64,000 bases of DNA from Streptomyces sp. RerS4 (GCF_023515955.1 NZ_CP097322.1:5814501-5878500); one strand, 5' to 3'. Shown: positions 37,108 to 46,797, numbered from the stretch's first letter. The notes: generated from the letters alone by a model not told the origin. A program made the numbers and translations.

Positions 37108-38511
37108 ATGGCAGCATCGGCAGCGCATGACGGCGTGGTAGAGCGCATCGTCATCGAGAACTGTGCGATCGCGACCGTCGACGCCAACGACACCGAGTAC
37201 GCCTCGGGCCACGTGGTCGTCGCCGGCAACAAGATCGAGTTCGTCGGCGCGGGCAAGGCCCCCGCGAACCTCGAAAACGTAGTCCGCCGGATCGACGGCA
37301 CCGGGCACCTCGTGACTCCCGGTCTGGTCAACACGCACCACCACTTCTACCAGTGGATCACGCGTGGCCTGGCCACCGACCACAACCTCTTCAACTGGCT
37401 CGTCTCGCTGTACCCGACGTGGGCGCGCATCGACGAGCAGATGACGTACACGGCCGCGCAGGGCTCTCTGGCCGCGATGGCCAAGGGCGGTGTCACCACC
37501 GCCATGGACCACCACTACGTGTACCCCAAGGGCTCCGGCGACCTGTCCGGCTCGATCATCCGCGCCGCCTCCGAGATGGGTGTCCGCTTCACCCTCGCCC
37601 GCGGCTCGATGGACCGCAGCGTCAAGGACGGCGGCCTGCCGCCGGACCACGCCGTCGAGACCCTCGAAGGTGCCCTCGCCGACACCGAGGCGACCGTCAA
37701 GCGCCACCACGACGCCTCCTTCGACGCGATGACCCAGGTCGCCATCGCCCCCTGCTCCCCCTTCTCGGTCTCCACCGAGCTGCTGAAGCAGGGCGCCGAG
37801 CTGGCCCGTCGCCTGGGTGTGCGCCTGCACACGCACGGCTCGGAGACCGTCGAGGAAGAGCAGTTCTGCAAGGAACTGTTCGGCATGGGCCCGACCGACT
37901 ACTTCGAGTCGACCGGCTGGCTCGGCGAGGACGTGTGGATGGCGCACAGCGTCCACATGAACGACTCCGACATCGCCGCGTTCGCCCGCACCAAGACCGG
38001 TGTCGCGCACTGCCCGTCCTCCAACGCCCGCCTGGCCGCCGGCATCGCCCGCGTCCCGGACATGCTGGCCGCCGGCGTCCCGGTCGGCCTCGGCGTGGAC
38101 GGCACCGCCTCCAACGAGTCCGGTGAACTGCACACCGAGCTGCGCAACGCGCTGCTGATCAACCGTCTGAACACGGTCCACCGCGAGCGCGCCCTGAACG
38201 CGCGTCAGGCCCTGCGCCTGGGCACGTACGGTGGCGCCCAGGTCCTCGGCCGCGCCGACAACATCGGCTCGCTGGAGGTCGGCAAGTGCGCCGACCTGGT
38301 GCTGTGGAACCTGAACACCTTCCTGCACTCCTCGATCGCCGACCCGGTCACCGCCCTGGTCTTCGGCGCGGCCGCCCCGGTCACCGCGTCGTTCGTCAAC
38401 GGCAAGCAGATCGTCGAGAACAACCGCCTCCTCTTCGCCGACGAGGACGCCATCGCCGTGTCCACCCGTGAAGAGGCCCAGCGCCTCGCGCGCATCACCG
38501 CGCAGGGCTGA
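37108..38511 (+). CDS. 8-Oxoguanine / guanine deaminase-type amidohydrolase
   Basis: A protein of 467 residues with GAGGAAG before ATG. It is a metal-dependent amidohydrolase: TPGLVNTHHHFYQWITRGLA (HxH metal ligands), LHTHGSETVEEEQ, WMAHSVHMNDSDI and GLGVDGTASNESGEL (metal-binding Asp). The NTHHHFYQWITRG and THGSET patterns fit 8-oxoguanine deaminases, which turn 8-oxoguanine into urate, a natural entry into the uricase pathway just upstream. Guanine or another aminopurine is an alternative. It begins 193 bp after uricase, perhaps from the same transcript. Confidence 0.85.
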   Translation: MAASAAHDGVVERIVIENCAIATVDANDTEYASGHVVVAGNKIEFVGAGKAPANLENVVRRIDGTGHLVTPGLVNTHHHFYQWITRGLATDHNLFNWLVSLYPTWARIDEQMTYTAAQGSLAAMAKGGVTTAMDHHYVYPKGSGDLSGSIIRAASEMGVRFTLARGSMDRSVKDGGLPPDHAVETLEGALADTEATVKRHHDASFDAMTQVAIAPCSPFSVSTELLKQGAELARRLGVRLHTHGSETVEEEQFCKELFGMGPTDYFESTGWLGEDVWMAHSVHMNDSDIAAFARTKTGVAHCPSSNARLAAGIARVPDMLAAGVPVGLGVDGTASNESGELHTELRNALLINRLNTVHRERALNARQALRLGTYGGAQVLGRADNIGSLEVGKCADLVLWNLNTFLHSSIADPVTALVFGAAAPVTASFVNGKQIVENNRLLFADEDAIAVSTREEAQRLARITAQG

Positions 38512-38552
38512 TCCCACGGAGTCCGGTCGGGGGGGACGGCCCCCGGCCGGCC

Positions 38553-38579
38553 GCCGCGGACCCGAGCGGGGTCCGCGGC
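38553..38579 (+). terminator. 11-bp hairpin after the deaminase gene
   Basis: Inverted repeat GCCGCGGACCC / GGGTCCGCGGC (38553-38563 with 38569-38579), loop GAGCG. The rest of the 353-bp gap to the permease holds nothing further that I recognise apart from TTCCCGGGAA at about 38585. Confidence 0.6.
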
Positions 38580-38864
38580 AGCCGTTCCCGGGAAGTGCCC
38601 GAGGAGAGATCCGAGGGCGCTCCCGGGGGCGGTGACTCGTGACACTTGCGCCGCAGCTCTGCTCTCGCGCCACTGCCACGGCACAGCCATGTCCCCTCAC
38701 AGCGCGGAACGGTTTGGGCGAATCGTTTCCCCGCGCCGCGAGCCCCGGCGGGGCACGCGGCACCACCACACGCACAACTGCATACAGGCTCGACCCGCAC
38801 AGCGTTCGCATCACCTCCAAGACACCCACGTCCCTGCCGACGTGTTACCCGACCGGAGGAAGCC

Positions 38865-40268
38865 GTGGCCATCCCGCCCAGGTTTCGCAAAGACGCAGTC
38901 GCAGTACCGGAGGAGAAGCACCCGGTCGACGAGACCCTGCCTCCGCTGAAGATGTTCACGAGCGGCCTGCAACACGTGGCCGCCATGTACGCGGGTGTAG
39001 TGGCCCCGCCCATGATCGTCGGCCCGGCCGTCGGCCTCTCCGCCACCGAGACCGCCTTCCTGATGGGCGCCTCCCTCTTCACCGCCGGCCTCGCCACCCT
39101 CCTCCAGACCCTCGGGTTCTGGAAGATCGGCGCCAAACTCCCCTTCGTCAACGGCGTTTCCTTCGCCGGCGTGACCCCGATGATCGCCATCGGCAAGGGC
39201 GAGGGGGACAACGCCATCCCCATCATCTTCGGCGCGATCATCGTCGCCGGCGTCCTCGGCTTCCTCGCCGCCCCCTATTTCGGCAAGCTCGTCCGCTTCT
39301 TCCCACCCGTCGTCACCGGCACCGTCATCACCCTGATCGGCGTCTCGCTGCTCCCGGTGGCGTTCAACTGGTCGCAGGGCGGCAACAGCACCGCCCCCGA
39401 CTACGGCTCGATGCAAAACATCGGCATGGCCGCCCTCACCCTGGTGATCGTCCTGCTGATGCGCAAGTTCCTGCGCGGCTTCCTCCAGCAGATCTCCATC
39501 CTGCTCGGCCTCGTCGCGGGCACGCTGATCGCGATACCGCTCGGCATGACGAACTTCGACGCCGTCAGCGGCGCCGACGTCATCGGCTTCCCCACCCCCT
39601 TCCACTTCGGCGCCCCCCAGTTCCAGGTCGCCGCCATCATCTCCATGTGCATCGTCATGCTCGTCTGCATGACCGAGTCCACCGCCGACATCCTGGCCCT
39701 CGGCCGGATCGTCGGCCGCCCGGCCGACGCCAAGACCATCGAGGGCGGCCTGCGCGCCGACACCCTCGGCAGCGCCCTCAGCCCGCTGTTCAACGGGTTC
39801 ATGTGCAGCGCCTTCGCACAGAACATCGGGCTCGTCGCGATGACCAAGGTGCGCAGCCGGTTCGTGGTCGCCGCCGGCGGCGCCATCCTGATCCTGCTCG
39901 GCCTGTGCCCGATCGCGGCCTCCGTCATCGGCGTCGTCCCGCTGCCCGTCCTCGGCGGCGCCGGCATCGTCCTCTTCGGCTCCGTCGCGGCCAGCGGCAT
40001 CCAGACCCTGGCGGGCGCGGCCCTGGAGAAGGGCGAGAACGCCCTGATCGTGGCCGCCTCGGTCGGCATCGGCCTGATCCCGATCGCCGCCCCCGACTTC
40101 TACCACGCCTTCCCGAAGGACCTCCTGGTCGTCCTCGACTCCGGCATCAGCACCGGGTGCGTGGTGGCCATCCTCCTCAACCTGGCCTTCAACCACCTCG
40201 GGTCCAAGAAGAAGACGGCGGCCGAAACGGAAGCGGAGGCGAACGCGGAGCCGGCCTTCGCGCACTGA
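38865..40268 (+). CDS. NCS2-family purine permease (uric acid/xanthine type)
   Basis: A protein of 467 residues from GTG 38865, with CGGAGGA 4 nt upstream. About 14 membrane segments; NCS2 motifs PFVNGVSFAGVTPMIAIG, MTESTADILALGRIVGR and NGFMCSAFAQNIGLVAMTKVRSRFVV, with QNIGLVAMTKV favouring purine (urate/xanthine) specificity. Its position after uricase and the deaminase suggests it feeds that pathway. It is a paralogue of the permease at 12586-14028, with the same HPVDE(V/T)LPPL start. Strong terminator follows. Confidence 0.88.
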   Translation: MAIPPRFRKDAVAVPEEKHPVDETLPPLKMFTSGLQHVAAMYAGVVAPPMIVGPAVGLSATETAFLMGASLFTAGLATLLQTLGFWKIGAKLPFVNGVSFAGVTPMIAIGKGEGDNAIPIIFGAIIVAGVLGFLAAPYFGKLVRFFPPVVTGTVITLIGVSLLPVAFNWSQGGNSTAPDYGSMQNIGMAALTLVIVLLMRKFLRGFLQQISILLGLVAGTLIAIPLGMTNFDAVSGADVIGFPTPFHFGAPQFQVAAIISMCIVMLVCMTESTADILALGRIVGRPADAKTIEGGLRADTLGSALSPLFNGFMCSAFAQNIGLVAMTKVRSRFVVAAGGAILILLGLCPIAASVIGVVPLPVLGGAGIVLFGSVAASGIQTLAGAALEKGENALIVAASVGIGLIPIAAPDFYHAFPKDLLVVLDSGISTGCVVAILLNLAFNHLGSKKKTAAETEAEANAEPAFAH

Positions 40269-40286
40269 CGGATCGCCGGCGAACCT

Positions 40287-40335
40287 GCGGCGGCGCGTAC
40301 GTCACCCACTGCGGGTGTGACGTACGCGCCGCCGC
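40287..40335 (+). terminator. Perfect 19-bp hairpin after the purine permease
   Basis: Inverted repeat 40287-40305 with 40317-40335, loop of 11 nt. The following 340 bp before the next gene are GC-rich with no supported gene. Confidence 0.85.
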
Positions 40336-40677
40336 GCCGTGCTGTCCGGGGCCGGCCGGTGCGCGACGGCCGTGGCGAGCGGGGCGCGGGGCAGCGCGAG
40401 GGGCGCAGGGGAGCGGAGTTACGGCGCCGACGCGGAGTGCCGCGTACGCCGGGCGGGAAAGACATCCCCTGCGCGCGCGGGACCCGTCGGACCGGGTCCC
40501 GCGCCGCGCCCTCCCCTCCCTCGGACCCCGACGGACCGCCACCGCCCGTACGCCCCCGGCCGCGCCGGCCGCCCCCGGCCGCCGCCGGGTCGCGCTGAGG
40601 GCTGTTCGCGGTCCACCGGGGCGCGGGGGAGAAGGGGCCGTCCCCTCCACCTCTCGGACCAGACAGGCGGTACAGCG

Positions 40678-41742
40678 ATGGCAGACGTCCCACAGCTCTG
40701 GATGCGCGGCGAGACCCGCCCCACCGAACGGCGCGCCCCGCTCACCCCCGACGACGCCGCGCGCCTCGTCGCCGGCGGCGTACGGATCACCGTGGAGGAG
40801 TCGGACCACCGGGTCTTCCCCCTGGAGGAGTACGCCGCCGCGGGCTGCCGCATCGCCCCGACCGGATCCTGGGCGCAGGCCGCGCCCGGATCGGCGTACG
40901 TCCTCGGACTGAAGGAACTCCCGGCCGCGCCCGACCGTTTGCACCATCGGCACGTCTACTTCGGGCACGCCTACAAAGGGCAGAGCCAGGGCCCCGAGCT
41001 GCTCCGCCGCTTCGCCTCGGGCGGCGGGACACTGCTGGACCTGGAGTACCTCGCCGACGCCGAAGGCCGCCGGCTGGCCGCCTTCGGCTACTGGGCGGGG
41101 TACGCGGGCGCCGCCCTGGCCGCGCTGCACGCGCGCGGCCTGCTGACCGCCCCGCTCGTCCCGCTGCCCCGAGCGGAGCTCGACGCCCGACTGCGCGCCG
41201 GCGCGGGCGACGGCCTACGGGCCCTGGTGATCGGCGCCGGCGGCCGCAGCGGCCGGGGCGCCGTCGACGCCCTCACCACCGCCGGGATCCGCGTCACCCG
41301 CTGGGGCCGGGCCCAAACCCGCGCCCTGGACCGGACGGCGCTCCTGGACCACGACATCCTGGTCCACGCGGTGCTCACCACCCACCCCAGGCCCCCCTTC
41401 CTCACCCCGGCCGACCTGGACACCGGCACCCGACGGCTCTCGGTGATCGCCGACATCACCTGCGACACCGGCTCCGACCTGCACCTGCTCCCCGTCTACG
41501 ACCGGCTCACCGACTGGATCGCCCCAGCCCTGCGCCTGCGCGACACACCGCGCCCGCTCGACGTGATCGCCATCGACAACCTGCCGTCCCTGATCCCGGC
41601 CGAGGCGGCCCGCGCCTTCTCGGCCGACCTCCTGCCCAAACTCCTCGCCCTGCACGCCCCGGACCCGGACCCGGACTGGCTGCGCTGCCGGGCCGCGTTC
41701 ACCGCGGCCCTGTCCACACTCCCCGAGCAGCTCCTCGGCTAG
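40678..41742 (+). CDS. Saccharopine dehydrogenase (lysine-forming type)
   Basis: A protein of 354 residues. LWMRGETRPTERRAPLTPDDAARLVAGGVRITVEES is the alanine dehydrogenase/PNT-like N domain with the saccharopine dehydrogenase lysine-binding pattern. LGLKELPAAPDRLHHRHVYFGHAYKGQ and the Rossmann segment ALVIGAGGRSGRGAVDAL follow, then ADITCDTGSDLHLLPVYDRLT and DVIAIDNLPSLIPAEAARAFSADLLP. It is similar in length to fungal Lys1. Bacteria usually make lysine otherwise, so it may degrade lysine or act on a related imine. It is monocistronic, and its end overlaps the convergent hydrolase by 4 nt. Confidence 0.82.
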   Translation: MADVPQLWMRGETRPTERRAPLTPDDAARLVAGGVRITVEESDHRVFPLEEYAAAGCRIAPTGSWAQAAPGSAYVLGLKELPAAPDRLHHRHVYFGHAYKGQSQGPELLRRFASGGGTLLDLEYLADAEGRRLAAFGYWAGYAGAALAALHARGLLTAPLVPLPRAELDARLRAGAGDGLRALVIGAGGRSGRGAVDALTTAGIRVTRWGRAQTRALDRTALLDHDILVHAVLTTHPRPPFLTPADLDTGTRRLSVIADITCDTGSDLHLLPVYDRLTDWIAPALRLRDTPRPLDVIAIDNLPSLIPAEAARAFSADLLPKLLALHAPDPDPDWLRCRAAFTAALSTLPEQLLG

Positions 41743-43373
41743 GAACCAGGCGACCTGGGGGCGGCCTCGGGACCGATCTCGAACTCGGGCGGTTCGAGGC
41801 CCTTCAGGCAGTCGGTGTTCGGTGCGTCCGGGGTGTCGAAGAAGGAGGCGGCGATGTCCTGGGCGCACTTCGAGGTGGCGAACACCACGTGCGGCTCGTA
41901 GGGCACCGTGACGACCGTGGCCTTGGTCAGCGTACGGGCGACGTACGGCCCGTTGTCCGCCCCGGTCTGGGCGTCGAACGCACCCGACAGGGCGAGGGTG
42001 GGGATGTCGCCGCTCGTGACGTCCCGGATCGAGCGCGGTGCCGCGGGGACGTTCCAGACGTCGCAGTCCGGACGGAGGAAGGTGAGCAGCGGGGCCTCGG
42101 CCTGCACCGAGCGGGGGAAGGTCGGGAACGCTTCCTGTCCGCCCTTGAGCGCCTGTTCCTGGGTCTCGTACGGTGTCCACTCGCTGCAGAAGACGCCGTA
42201 GACCAGGCCGTGCGAAGTCACGCCGATGCCCTTGGGGTTGGTCTTCCAGGTCGCCCACTGCTGGGCGATCCGCTGCGGGTCGCCGTTCGCCAGCTCATCG
42301 AGGGAGCGGGGTACCGCCTCCGCCGTGTGCGTGGCGGAGACCAGCCAGTTCACCAGCAGTCCGCCGTCCAGCACGACCTTCACCGGCTTGTCGCTGTCGG
42401 GCAGCGTGACGGTGGTGGTGACGGGCTTGGCTTCGAGGTCGCGGACGAGCTTCTCGAAGGTGGCCGGCAGGTTCGGATAGCGCTTGTCGCACGCGGGCTG
42501 CTCCGCGCAGGCCTTGAACAGGCCGTCGAAGCCCTGTTTGGCGCTGCTCCAGGTCGAGGCCGACCCGCCCTTGGACGGCGGCAGGATGCCGTCGAGGCCC
42601 ACCGAGCGGAGCCCGTCGGGGTGCAGGCGCATGGAGACCAGCGCCAGGTTGGTGCCGTAGGAGATGCCGTACAGGTTCCACTGCTCGATGCCCAGCGCCT
42701 TGCGCAGATCGTCGTAGTCGGCGGCGCTCTCGGTGTCGTTGTAGGCACTGAGGTCGATCCCGCTGCCCACCAGCTTGTCGCGGCAGGCCTTCGTGGCCTC
42801 GACGTGCAGGCGTTCGGTGGACGGCGCGTCGAAGACGAGGCCGACCGCGCGTGCGTTGAACTCGTCGATGTTGGGGCACAGGGCATCGGGATCGGCCGAG
42901 TACGTACCGCGCTGGGACATGAGGATCACGTCACGATCGCGGTTCAGGCCGCCGTCGATCGCCATCTTCGCCTCGCCGACCGCGTCGTCGCCGGGTCCGC
43001 CGGCGAGCCACACGATGGGGTCGGGTTTGGGTGTGGCGGACTTGGCGGACACGATCGCGACACCGAGTCTGATCGTCTTGCCGCTCGGTTTGGCGCGGTT
43101 CTCGGGCACGGTGAGGGTTCCGCAGCGGGCCCCCTCAAGCTCCTTGATCGGTTCCGCCGTCTTGGGGCAGGGGCCCGGCTCGTAGCGGGCGTCGCCCGCC
43201 GTCCGGGCGGTCGTGCCGATGGGCGCTCCGGTGGTGGTGTCGGGGCTTGGCTGCGCGTGAGCGGGCGCTGTGAGCAGGCCGGTGACCAGGAGGCCCGTCG
43301 CCATGCCGGCCGACGGGGTCAGGAGGCGGCGTACGGCGCGCCGAGGTCGACGGGGCGTGTGGTGGTGTGTCAT
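41739..43373 (-). CDS. Secreted alpha/beta hydrolase, tripeptidyl aminopeptidase-like (copy 2)
   Basis: A protein of 544 residues with signal peptide (RRPRRAVRRLLTPSAGMATGLLVTGLLTAPAHAQ). A S33/TAP-like hydrolase: GTLTVPENRAKPSGKTIRLGVAIV, VWLAGGPGDDA, the nucleophile elbow YGISYGTNLAL, late Asp in LALSGAFDAQTGADNG, and His in VPYEPHVVFATS, with a Cys-rich C terminus typical of the TAP C-domain. It should cleave short peptides or esters outside the cell. It lies 12 bp after the upstream paralogue on the same strand and shares its full domain order. Confidence 0.85.
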   Translation of the reverse strand: MTHHHTPRRPRRAVRRLLTPSAGMATGLLVTGLLTAPAHAQPSPDTTTGAPIGTTARTAGDARYEPGPCPKTAEPIKELEGARCGTLTVPENRAKPSGKTIRLGVAIVSAKSATPKPDPIVWLAGGPGDDAVGEAKMAIDGGLNRDRDVILMSQRGTYSADPDALCPNIDEFNARAVGLVFDAPSTERLHVEATKACRDKLVGSGIDLSAYNDTESAADYDDLRKALGIEQWNLYGISYGTNLALVSMRLHPDGLRSVGLDGILPPSKGGSASTWSSAKQGFDGLFKACAEQPACDKRYPNLPATFEKLVRDLEAKPVTTTVTLPDSDKPVKVVLDGGLLVNWLVSATHTAEAVPRSLDELANGDPQRIAQQWATWKTNPKGIGVTSHGLVYGVFCSEWTPYETQEQALKGGQEAFPTFPRSVQAEAPLLTFLRPDCDVWNVPAAPRSIRDVTSGDIPTLALSGAFDAQTGADNGPYVARTLTKATVVTVPYEPHVVFATSKCAQDIAASFFDTPDAPNTDCLKGLEPPEFEIGPEAAPRSPGS

Positions 43374-43385
43374 GTGCCCTCCCGG

Positions 43386-44942
43386 TCATTTCGGGATGAT
43401 CGTGAACGGTGCGGGTTCAAGATCGTCCACGCACGAGGTGTCGGGTGTGGCCGGATGTGCGAAGAACGACGCCAGCACGCGCTGCACGCAGGGCGACTGT
43501 GGGACCACCCAGTGGCCGATTCCGGGAACTACGACGGAGGTCGAGCGGGACAGGTTGCGGGCCACGCCCTTCGCCCAACTCGCCCCGGTCTTCGCGTCGA
43601 ACGTGCCGGAGACGACGAGTGCCGGCACCGAGCTGACCGTGGGCACCCGCTGGATTTCCGCGCGGTCCGGAACGTCCCAGACCCCGCACACGGGGTACTG
43701 GAAGGGCAGCTGCGGCACCTGGGCCAGGACCGTGTCCGGCCACCCGGGGAAGGCCTTCCGCCCGGCCTTCAGCACGTCGGATTCCGTGTACCCCGGAGCC
43801 CACTCGGCGCACGCGATCGAGTTCGTCAGGCCGTGCGCGAACTCGCCGACCTTCTGGACCGAGCCGCCCGCACGGGCCCGCGCGAAGCGCTCCGGGTTTC
43901 CGCGGCCGAGTTCGTCGAGCGCCGCCGGGATGTCCTTGGGCCGGGGGGTGAACGCGACGATCAGGTTCAGCAGCGCGCCCCCGTCGAGGACGGTCTTGAC
44001 CGGCTTGCCTCCGCTCGGCGGCGGGACGTTCAGAGTCAGGGGGTGTGCCTCCAGCTCGCGCACCTGCTCCGTCAGCAGGCGGGGGAGGTCCGGGTAGCGG
44101 TCCTTGCAGGCGGGCTGCGCCGCGCACGCCTCGAAGATGTTGCGGATTCCCTCGGCGGTGCTGCCCCATGTCCACGGCAGGGTCACGAACTGGGACGGTG
44201 CGATCGAGTCGATCGCCACCGCGCGGATCCCCTCGGGGTGCAGGCGCAGGTACGTCAGGGCCAGGTTGCTGCCGTAGGAGTACCCGTAGACGTTCCACTC
44301 GGGGATGTTCAGCGCCTTGCGCAGGTCGGCGAAGTCCGCCGCGTTCTCGGTGCTGTTGTAGGCGCTCAGGTCGACGCCGTCGGCCGTCAGGCGGTTCCGG
44401 CAGTCCTTCACCGCCTTCAGCATGAGCTGTTTCGCCTCCTGGGCGTCGTAGCCCAGGCCCACGGCCCGCGCGTTGAACCGGTCGACCTCCGGGCAGGCGA
44501 GGTTCGGCCGGTCGTAGAGGTTGCCGCGCTGGGCCATGACGATCAGCTCGCGGTCCTTGTTCAGGCCGGAGTCGATCAGGAAGGGGATGTCGTCGAACGT
44601 GTCGGCACCGGGGCCGCCCGCCATGAACACCACCGGCTCCGCGGCCGGCTTCGCCGCGGTGGCCGCGATGCGCGCCACGGCCAGCCTGATGGTGCGGCCG
44701 CCGGGCCGGGAGCGGTTCTCGGGGACCTCCAGGAACCCGCAGCGTGCCGTGGCCAGCGCTTTGATGGGCTCCGGCGGCTTCGGACAGGCGCCGGGGACGA
44801 ACCGGGGGGCCGGCGGGGTGGGCGCGGTGGGTGCGGCGGCCCGGTCGGATGCCGATGAGGCGCTGCTCGGGGTGGGGCCGAACGCTGTCAGGCAGGCCAG
44901 CGCGGCCGCGGCAGCCACCGCGTGAATCCTGTGCTGTGGCAT
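43386..44942 (-). CDS. Secreted alpha/beta hydrolase, tripeptidyl aminopeptidase-like (copy 1)
   Basis: A protein of 518 residues from ATG 44942 (MPQHRIHAVAAAAALACLTAFGPTPSSA, signal peptide); an in-frame ATG 24 nt further upstream is possible. GFLEVPENRSRPGGRTIRLAVARI, VFMAGGPGADTF, nucleophile elbow YGYSYGSNLALTYLRLHPEG, Asp in VVSGTFDAKTGASWA and His in VVPGIGHWVV form the triad. It is clearly paralogous to the next gene and forms a two-gene operon with it. The pair probably arose by tandem duplication. Confidence 0.86.
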   Translation of the reverse strand: MPQHRIHAVAAAAALACLTAFGPTPSSASSASDRAAAPTAPTPPAPRFVPGACPKPPEPIKALATARCGFLEVPENRSRPGGRTIRLAVARIAATAAKPAAEPVVFMAGGPGADTFDDIPFLIDSGLNKDRELIVMAQRGNLYDRPNLACPEVDRFNARAVGLGYDAQEAKQLMLKAVKDCRNRLTADGVDLSAYNSTENAADFADLRKALNIPEWNVYGYSYGSNLALTYLRLHPEGIRAVAIDSIAPSQFVTLPWTWGSTAEGIRNIFEACAAQPACKDRYPDLPRLLTEQVRELEAHPLTLNVPPPSGGKPVKTVLDGGALLNLIVAFTPRPKDIPAALDELGRGNPERFARARAGGSVQKVGEFAHGLTNSIACAEWAPGYTESDVLKAGRKAFPGWPDTVLAQVPQLPFQYPVCGVWDVPDRAEIQRVPTVSSVPALVVSGTFDAKTGASWAKGVARNLSRSTSVVVPGIGHWVVPQSPCVQRVLASFFAHPATPDTSCVDDLEPAPFTIIPK

Positions 44943-45151
44943 GTGGTCTCGTCCCTCTGCCGACATCGGCGGCCCTCTTGCGAGGCCGGGCCGCAACGGT
45001 TGGGGCGGAGCGCGCGCTTTCGACGCTACCGGGTGACGCGTTCGGGTGCACGCGGAGCGGTCACACCCGGTAGCCCCCGGGCCGTCCGACACGATGGGAC
45101 GCGCGCCGCAGCAGCAGCACACGACCCGAACCCCACCTCGTCGGAGTCACC

Positions 45152-46087
45152 ATGGCCCCACCCTCGGCCCCACCGCCGGCCCGACCGTCGGACCCCCCGT
45201 CGGACCCCCCGCGCCCACGCCGCTCCGGGGGGTCGATCGTGGCGGTCCTGCTGCCCGTCGCGGTCCTGATCCTCGTAGCGGTATCCGTGGGCTCGTGGCT
45301 GCAGTTCGCCGAGCAGCAGGCGGGCGAGACGGTCCACACCGTCGGATCGTCGGCCGCCGACCGGGTGGACGTCGAGGCCGTCGTCCAACGCGTCGACGCC
45401 GCGGCCAGAGAGCTGGAGCTGCGCGTCTGGGTCACCCCACGCGGGACCCTCGCCGAGGCGGAGGGGGCCGCCCCGGTGGCCGATCTCAGCCTCCAGACCT
45501 CCGGGGCCACCCTCGGCGACCTGGAGTTCACGGCGCACGAGCGGCTGGAGACCAGGGACGTGCAGGTCGCGCTCGCGGGTGGGTCGATCAGCGACTACCC
45601 GTTCGACACCTACGAGACCGACATCGGGTTCCGGGCGATGCTGGGTGGCAAGCAGGTGCCGGTGCGCCTGCTGTTCTCCAACAACGACACCCTCTTCTCG
45701 ATCTCCGCGCGCCCCACGCCCTCCCCGCAGGAGGCCGTCGTGACGCTGAGGCTGTCCCGATCGGGCAGCCTGCTCGTCTTCGCGGTCTTCATGATGGTGG
45801 TGATGTGGGCGCTGGCGGCGTCCGTGCTCCTCGGAGCCTGGTACCTGACGACCCGCGGCAAGGGCCTGGTCTGGCCCGCCCTCGCCTGGATGGCCGCCAC
45901 CCTGTTCGCCCTCGCGGCGTTCCGCAACACGGCCCCCGGCACGCCCCCGATCGGCTGCGTGCTGGACTGGTTCGCCTTCCTGTGGGCCGAGACCGTCATC
46001 GCCCTCTGCCTGATCACCGTGGTCGTCACCGGCGTCCGCACCGCCCTCCGGGAGGACGACGAGAACCGGGCGCCGAGCGCGGGATAG
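45152..46087 (+). CDS. DUF4436 membrane protein
   Basis: A protein of 311 residues. The Pro-rich N terminus is followed by one membrane segment (SIVAVLLPVAVLILVAVSVGSWL, about 28-50) and a roughly 150-residue extracytoplasmic domain with the DUF4436 hallmark SISDYPFDTYETDIGFRA. Three more membrane segments follow (LLVFAVFMMVVMWALAASVLLGAWYL, LVWPALAWMAATLFALAAF, WFAFLWAETVIALCLITVVVTGV). The function of the family is unknown. It is convergent with the exonuclease gene, 4 bp apart. Confidence 0.8.
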   Translation: MAPPSAPPPARPSDPPSDPPRPRRSGGSIVAVLLPVAVLILVAVSVGSWLQFAEQQAGETVHTVGSSAADRVDVEAVVQRVDAAARELELRVWVTPRGTLAEAEGAAPVADLSLQTSGATLGDLEFTAHERLETRDVQVALAGGSISDYPFDTYETDIGFRAMLGGKQVPVRLLFSNNDTLFSISARPTPSPQEAVVTLRLSRSGSLLVFAVFMMVVMWALAASVLLGAWYLTTRGKGLVWPALAWMAATLFALAAFRNTAPGTPPIGCVLDWFAFLWAETVIALCLITVVVTGVRTALREDDENRAPSAG

Positions 46088-46091
46088 TCCC

Positions 46092-46715
46092 CTAGGGTGT
46101 CCCCGGCTCCCACAGCATCAGGTTGCTCAGCAGCTCCGCCTGTTCGATCGCGTCGTCGAGGGCGTGGTGGGTGTGGGGGCGGGAGGAGAGGAGGGCGCGG
46201 GGCATGCGGCCCTTTACGGCGGCGCGCAGCGGGACGCGGGCCTTCGTCGCGTAGAGGGTCTTCATGTCCAGACAGCCGGAGTGGCCGAAGGGGCTGTCGT
46301 CGCCGAACTCGATCAGGTACCAGTACAGGAACGTCCAGTCGAAGGAGGCCGGGTAGCCGCACATCACCGGCTGGGCTCCGGCGGAGACCTCCCGTACCCA
46401 GCTACGGAACTCCGCCATGGCGGTGGCCGGGTCGGCGCCCTCGCGCAGCAGCCAGTCGCGGTCCAGGCCGCTCACGGCGAGCGCGGCTTCCACGTGGCGC
46501 TCGCTGATGGGGCGCAACTCCCGGTAGAAGGTCTGGTGTTGCGGATCGGCGGCCGTATACAGCGCGCCGTCCTGCCGCCCGGCGACGCAGGCCCCGAGGC
46601 TGATCATGGAGTAGGGGCCGGGGATGGGGCCGTCGGCCTCGATGTCGACGGAGATGTAGAGGCTGGGTCGATCGGGGCGGCCGGCGCGGGGCGGACGTGC
46701 GGGGCGTGCTGTCAT
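46092..46715 (-). CDS. DEDDh-type 3'-5' exonuclease/exoribonuclease
   Basis: A protein of 207 residues from ATG 46715. Metal-binding acidic residues appear in order: SLYISVDIEADGPIPGPYSMISLGA (D-x-E), VMCGYPASFDWTFLYWYL (Asp) and THHALDDAIEQAELL (His-x4-Asp), the DEDDh signature. It resembles RNase-T-like/oligoribonuclease proteins annotated as 3'-5' exoribonuclease. It degrades small nucleic acids in the cytosol. No partner genes are evident. Confidence 0.85.
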   Translation of the reverse strand: MTARPARPPRAGRPDRPSLYISVDIEADGPIPGPYSMISLGACVAGRQDGALYTAADPQHQTFYRELRPISERHVEAALAVSGLDRDWLLREGADPATAMAEFRSWVREVSAGAQPVMCGYPASFDWTFLYWYLIEFGDDSPFGHSGCLDMKTLYATKARVPLRAAVKGRMPRALLSSRPHTHHALDDAIEQAELLSNLMLWEPGTP

Positions 46716-46797
46716 GGAAGCGATCCTGACAGCACGCCCCGCCGGGTTCATCCGGTTTACCGCCGTGACGGACGGGGGTTCCGGGCTATGACGCGGG

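Noticed and set aside
38585..38594. TTCCCGGGAA palindrome upstream of the second NCS2 permease as an AllR-type site
   Set aside because: It lacks the 5-bp spacer of the other sites and is a common GC-rich palindrome.
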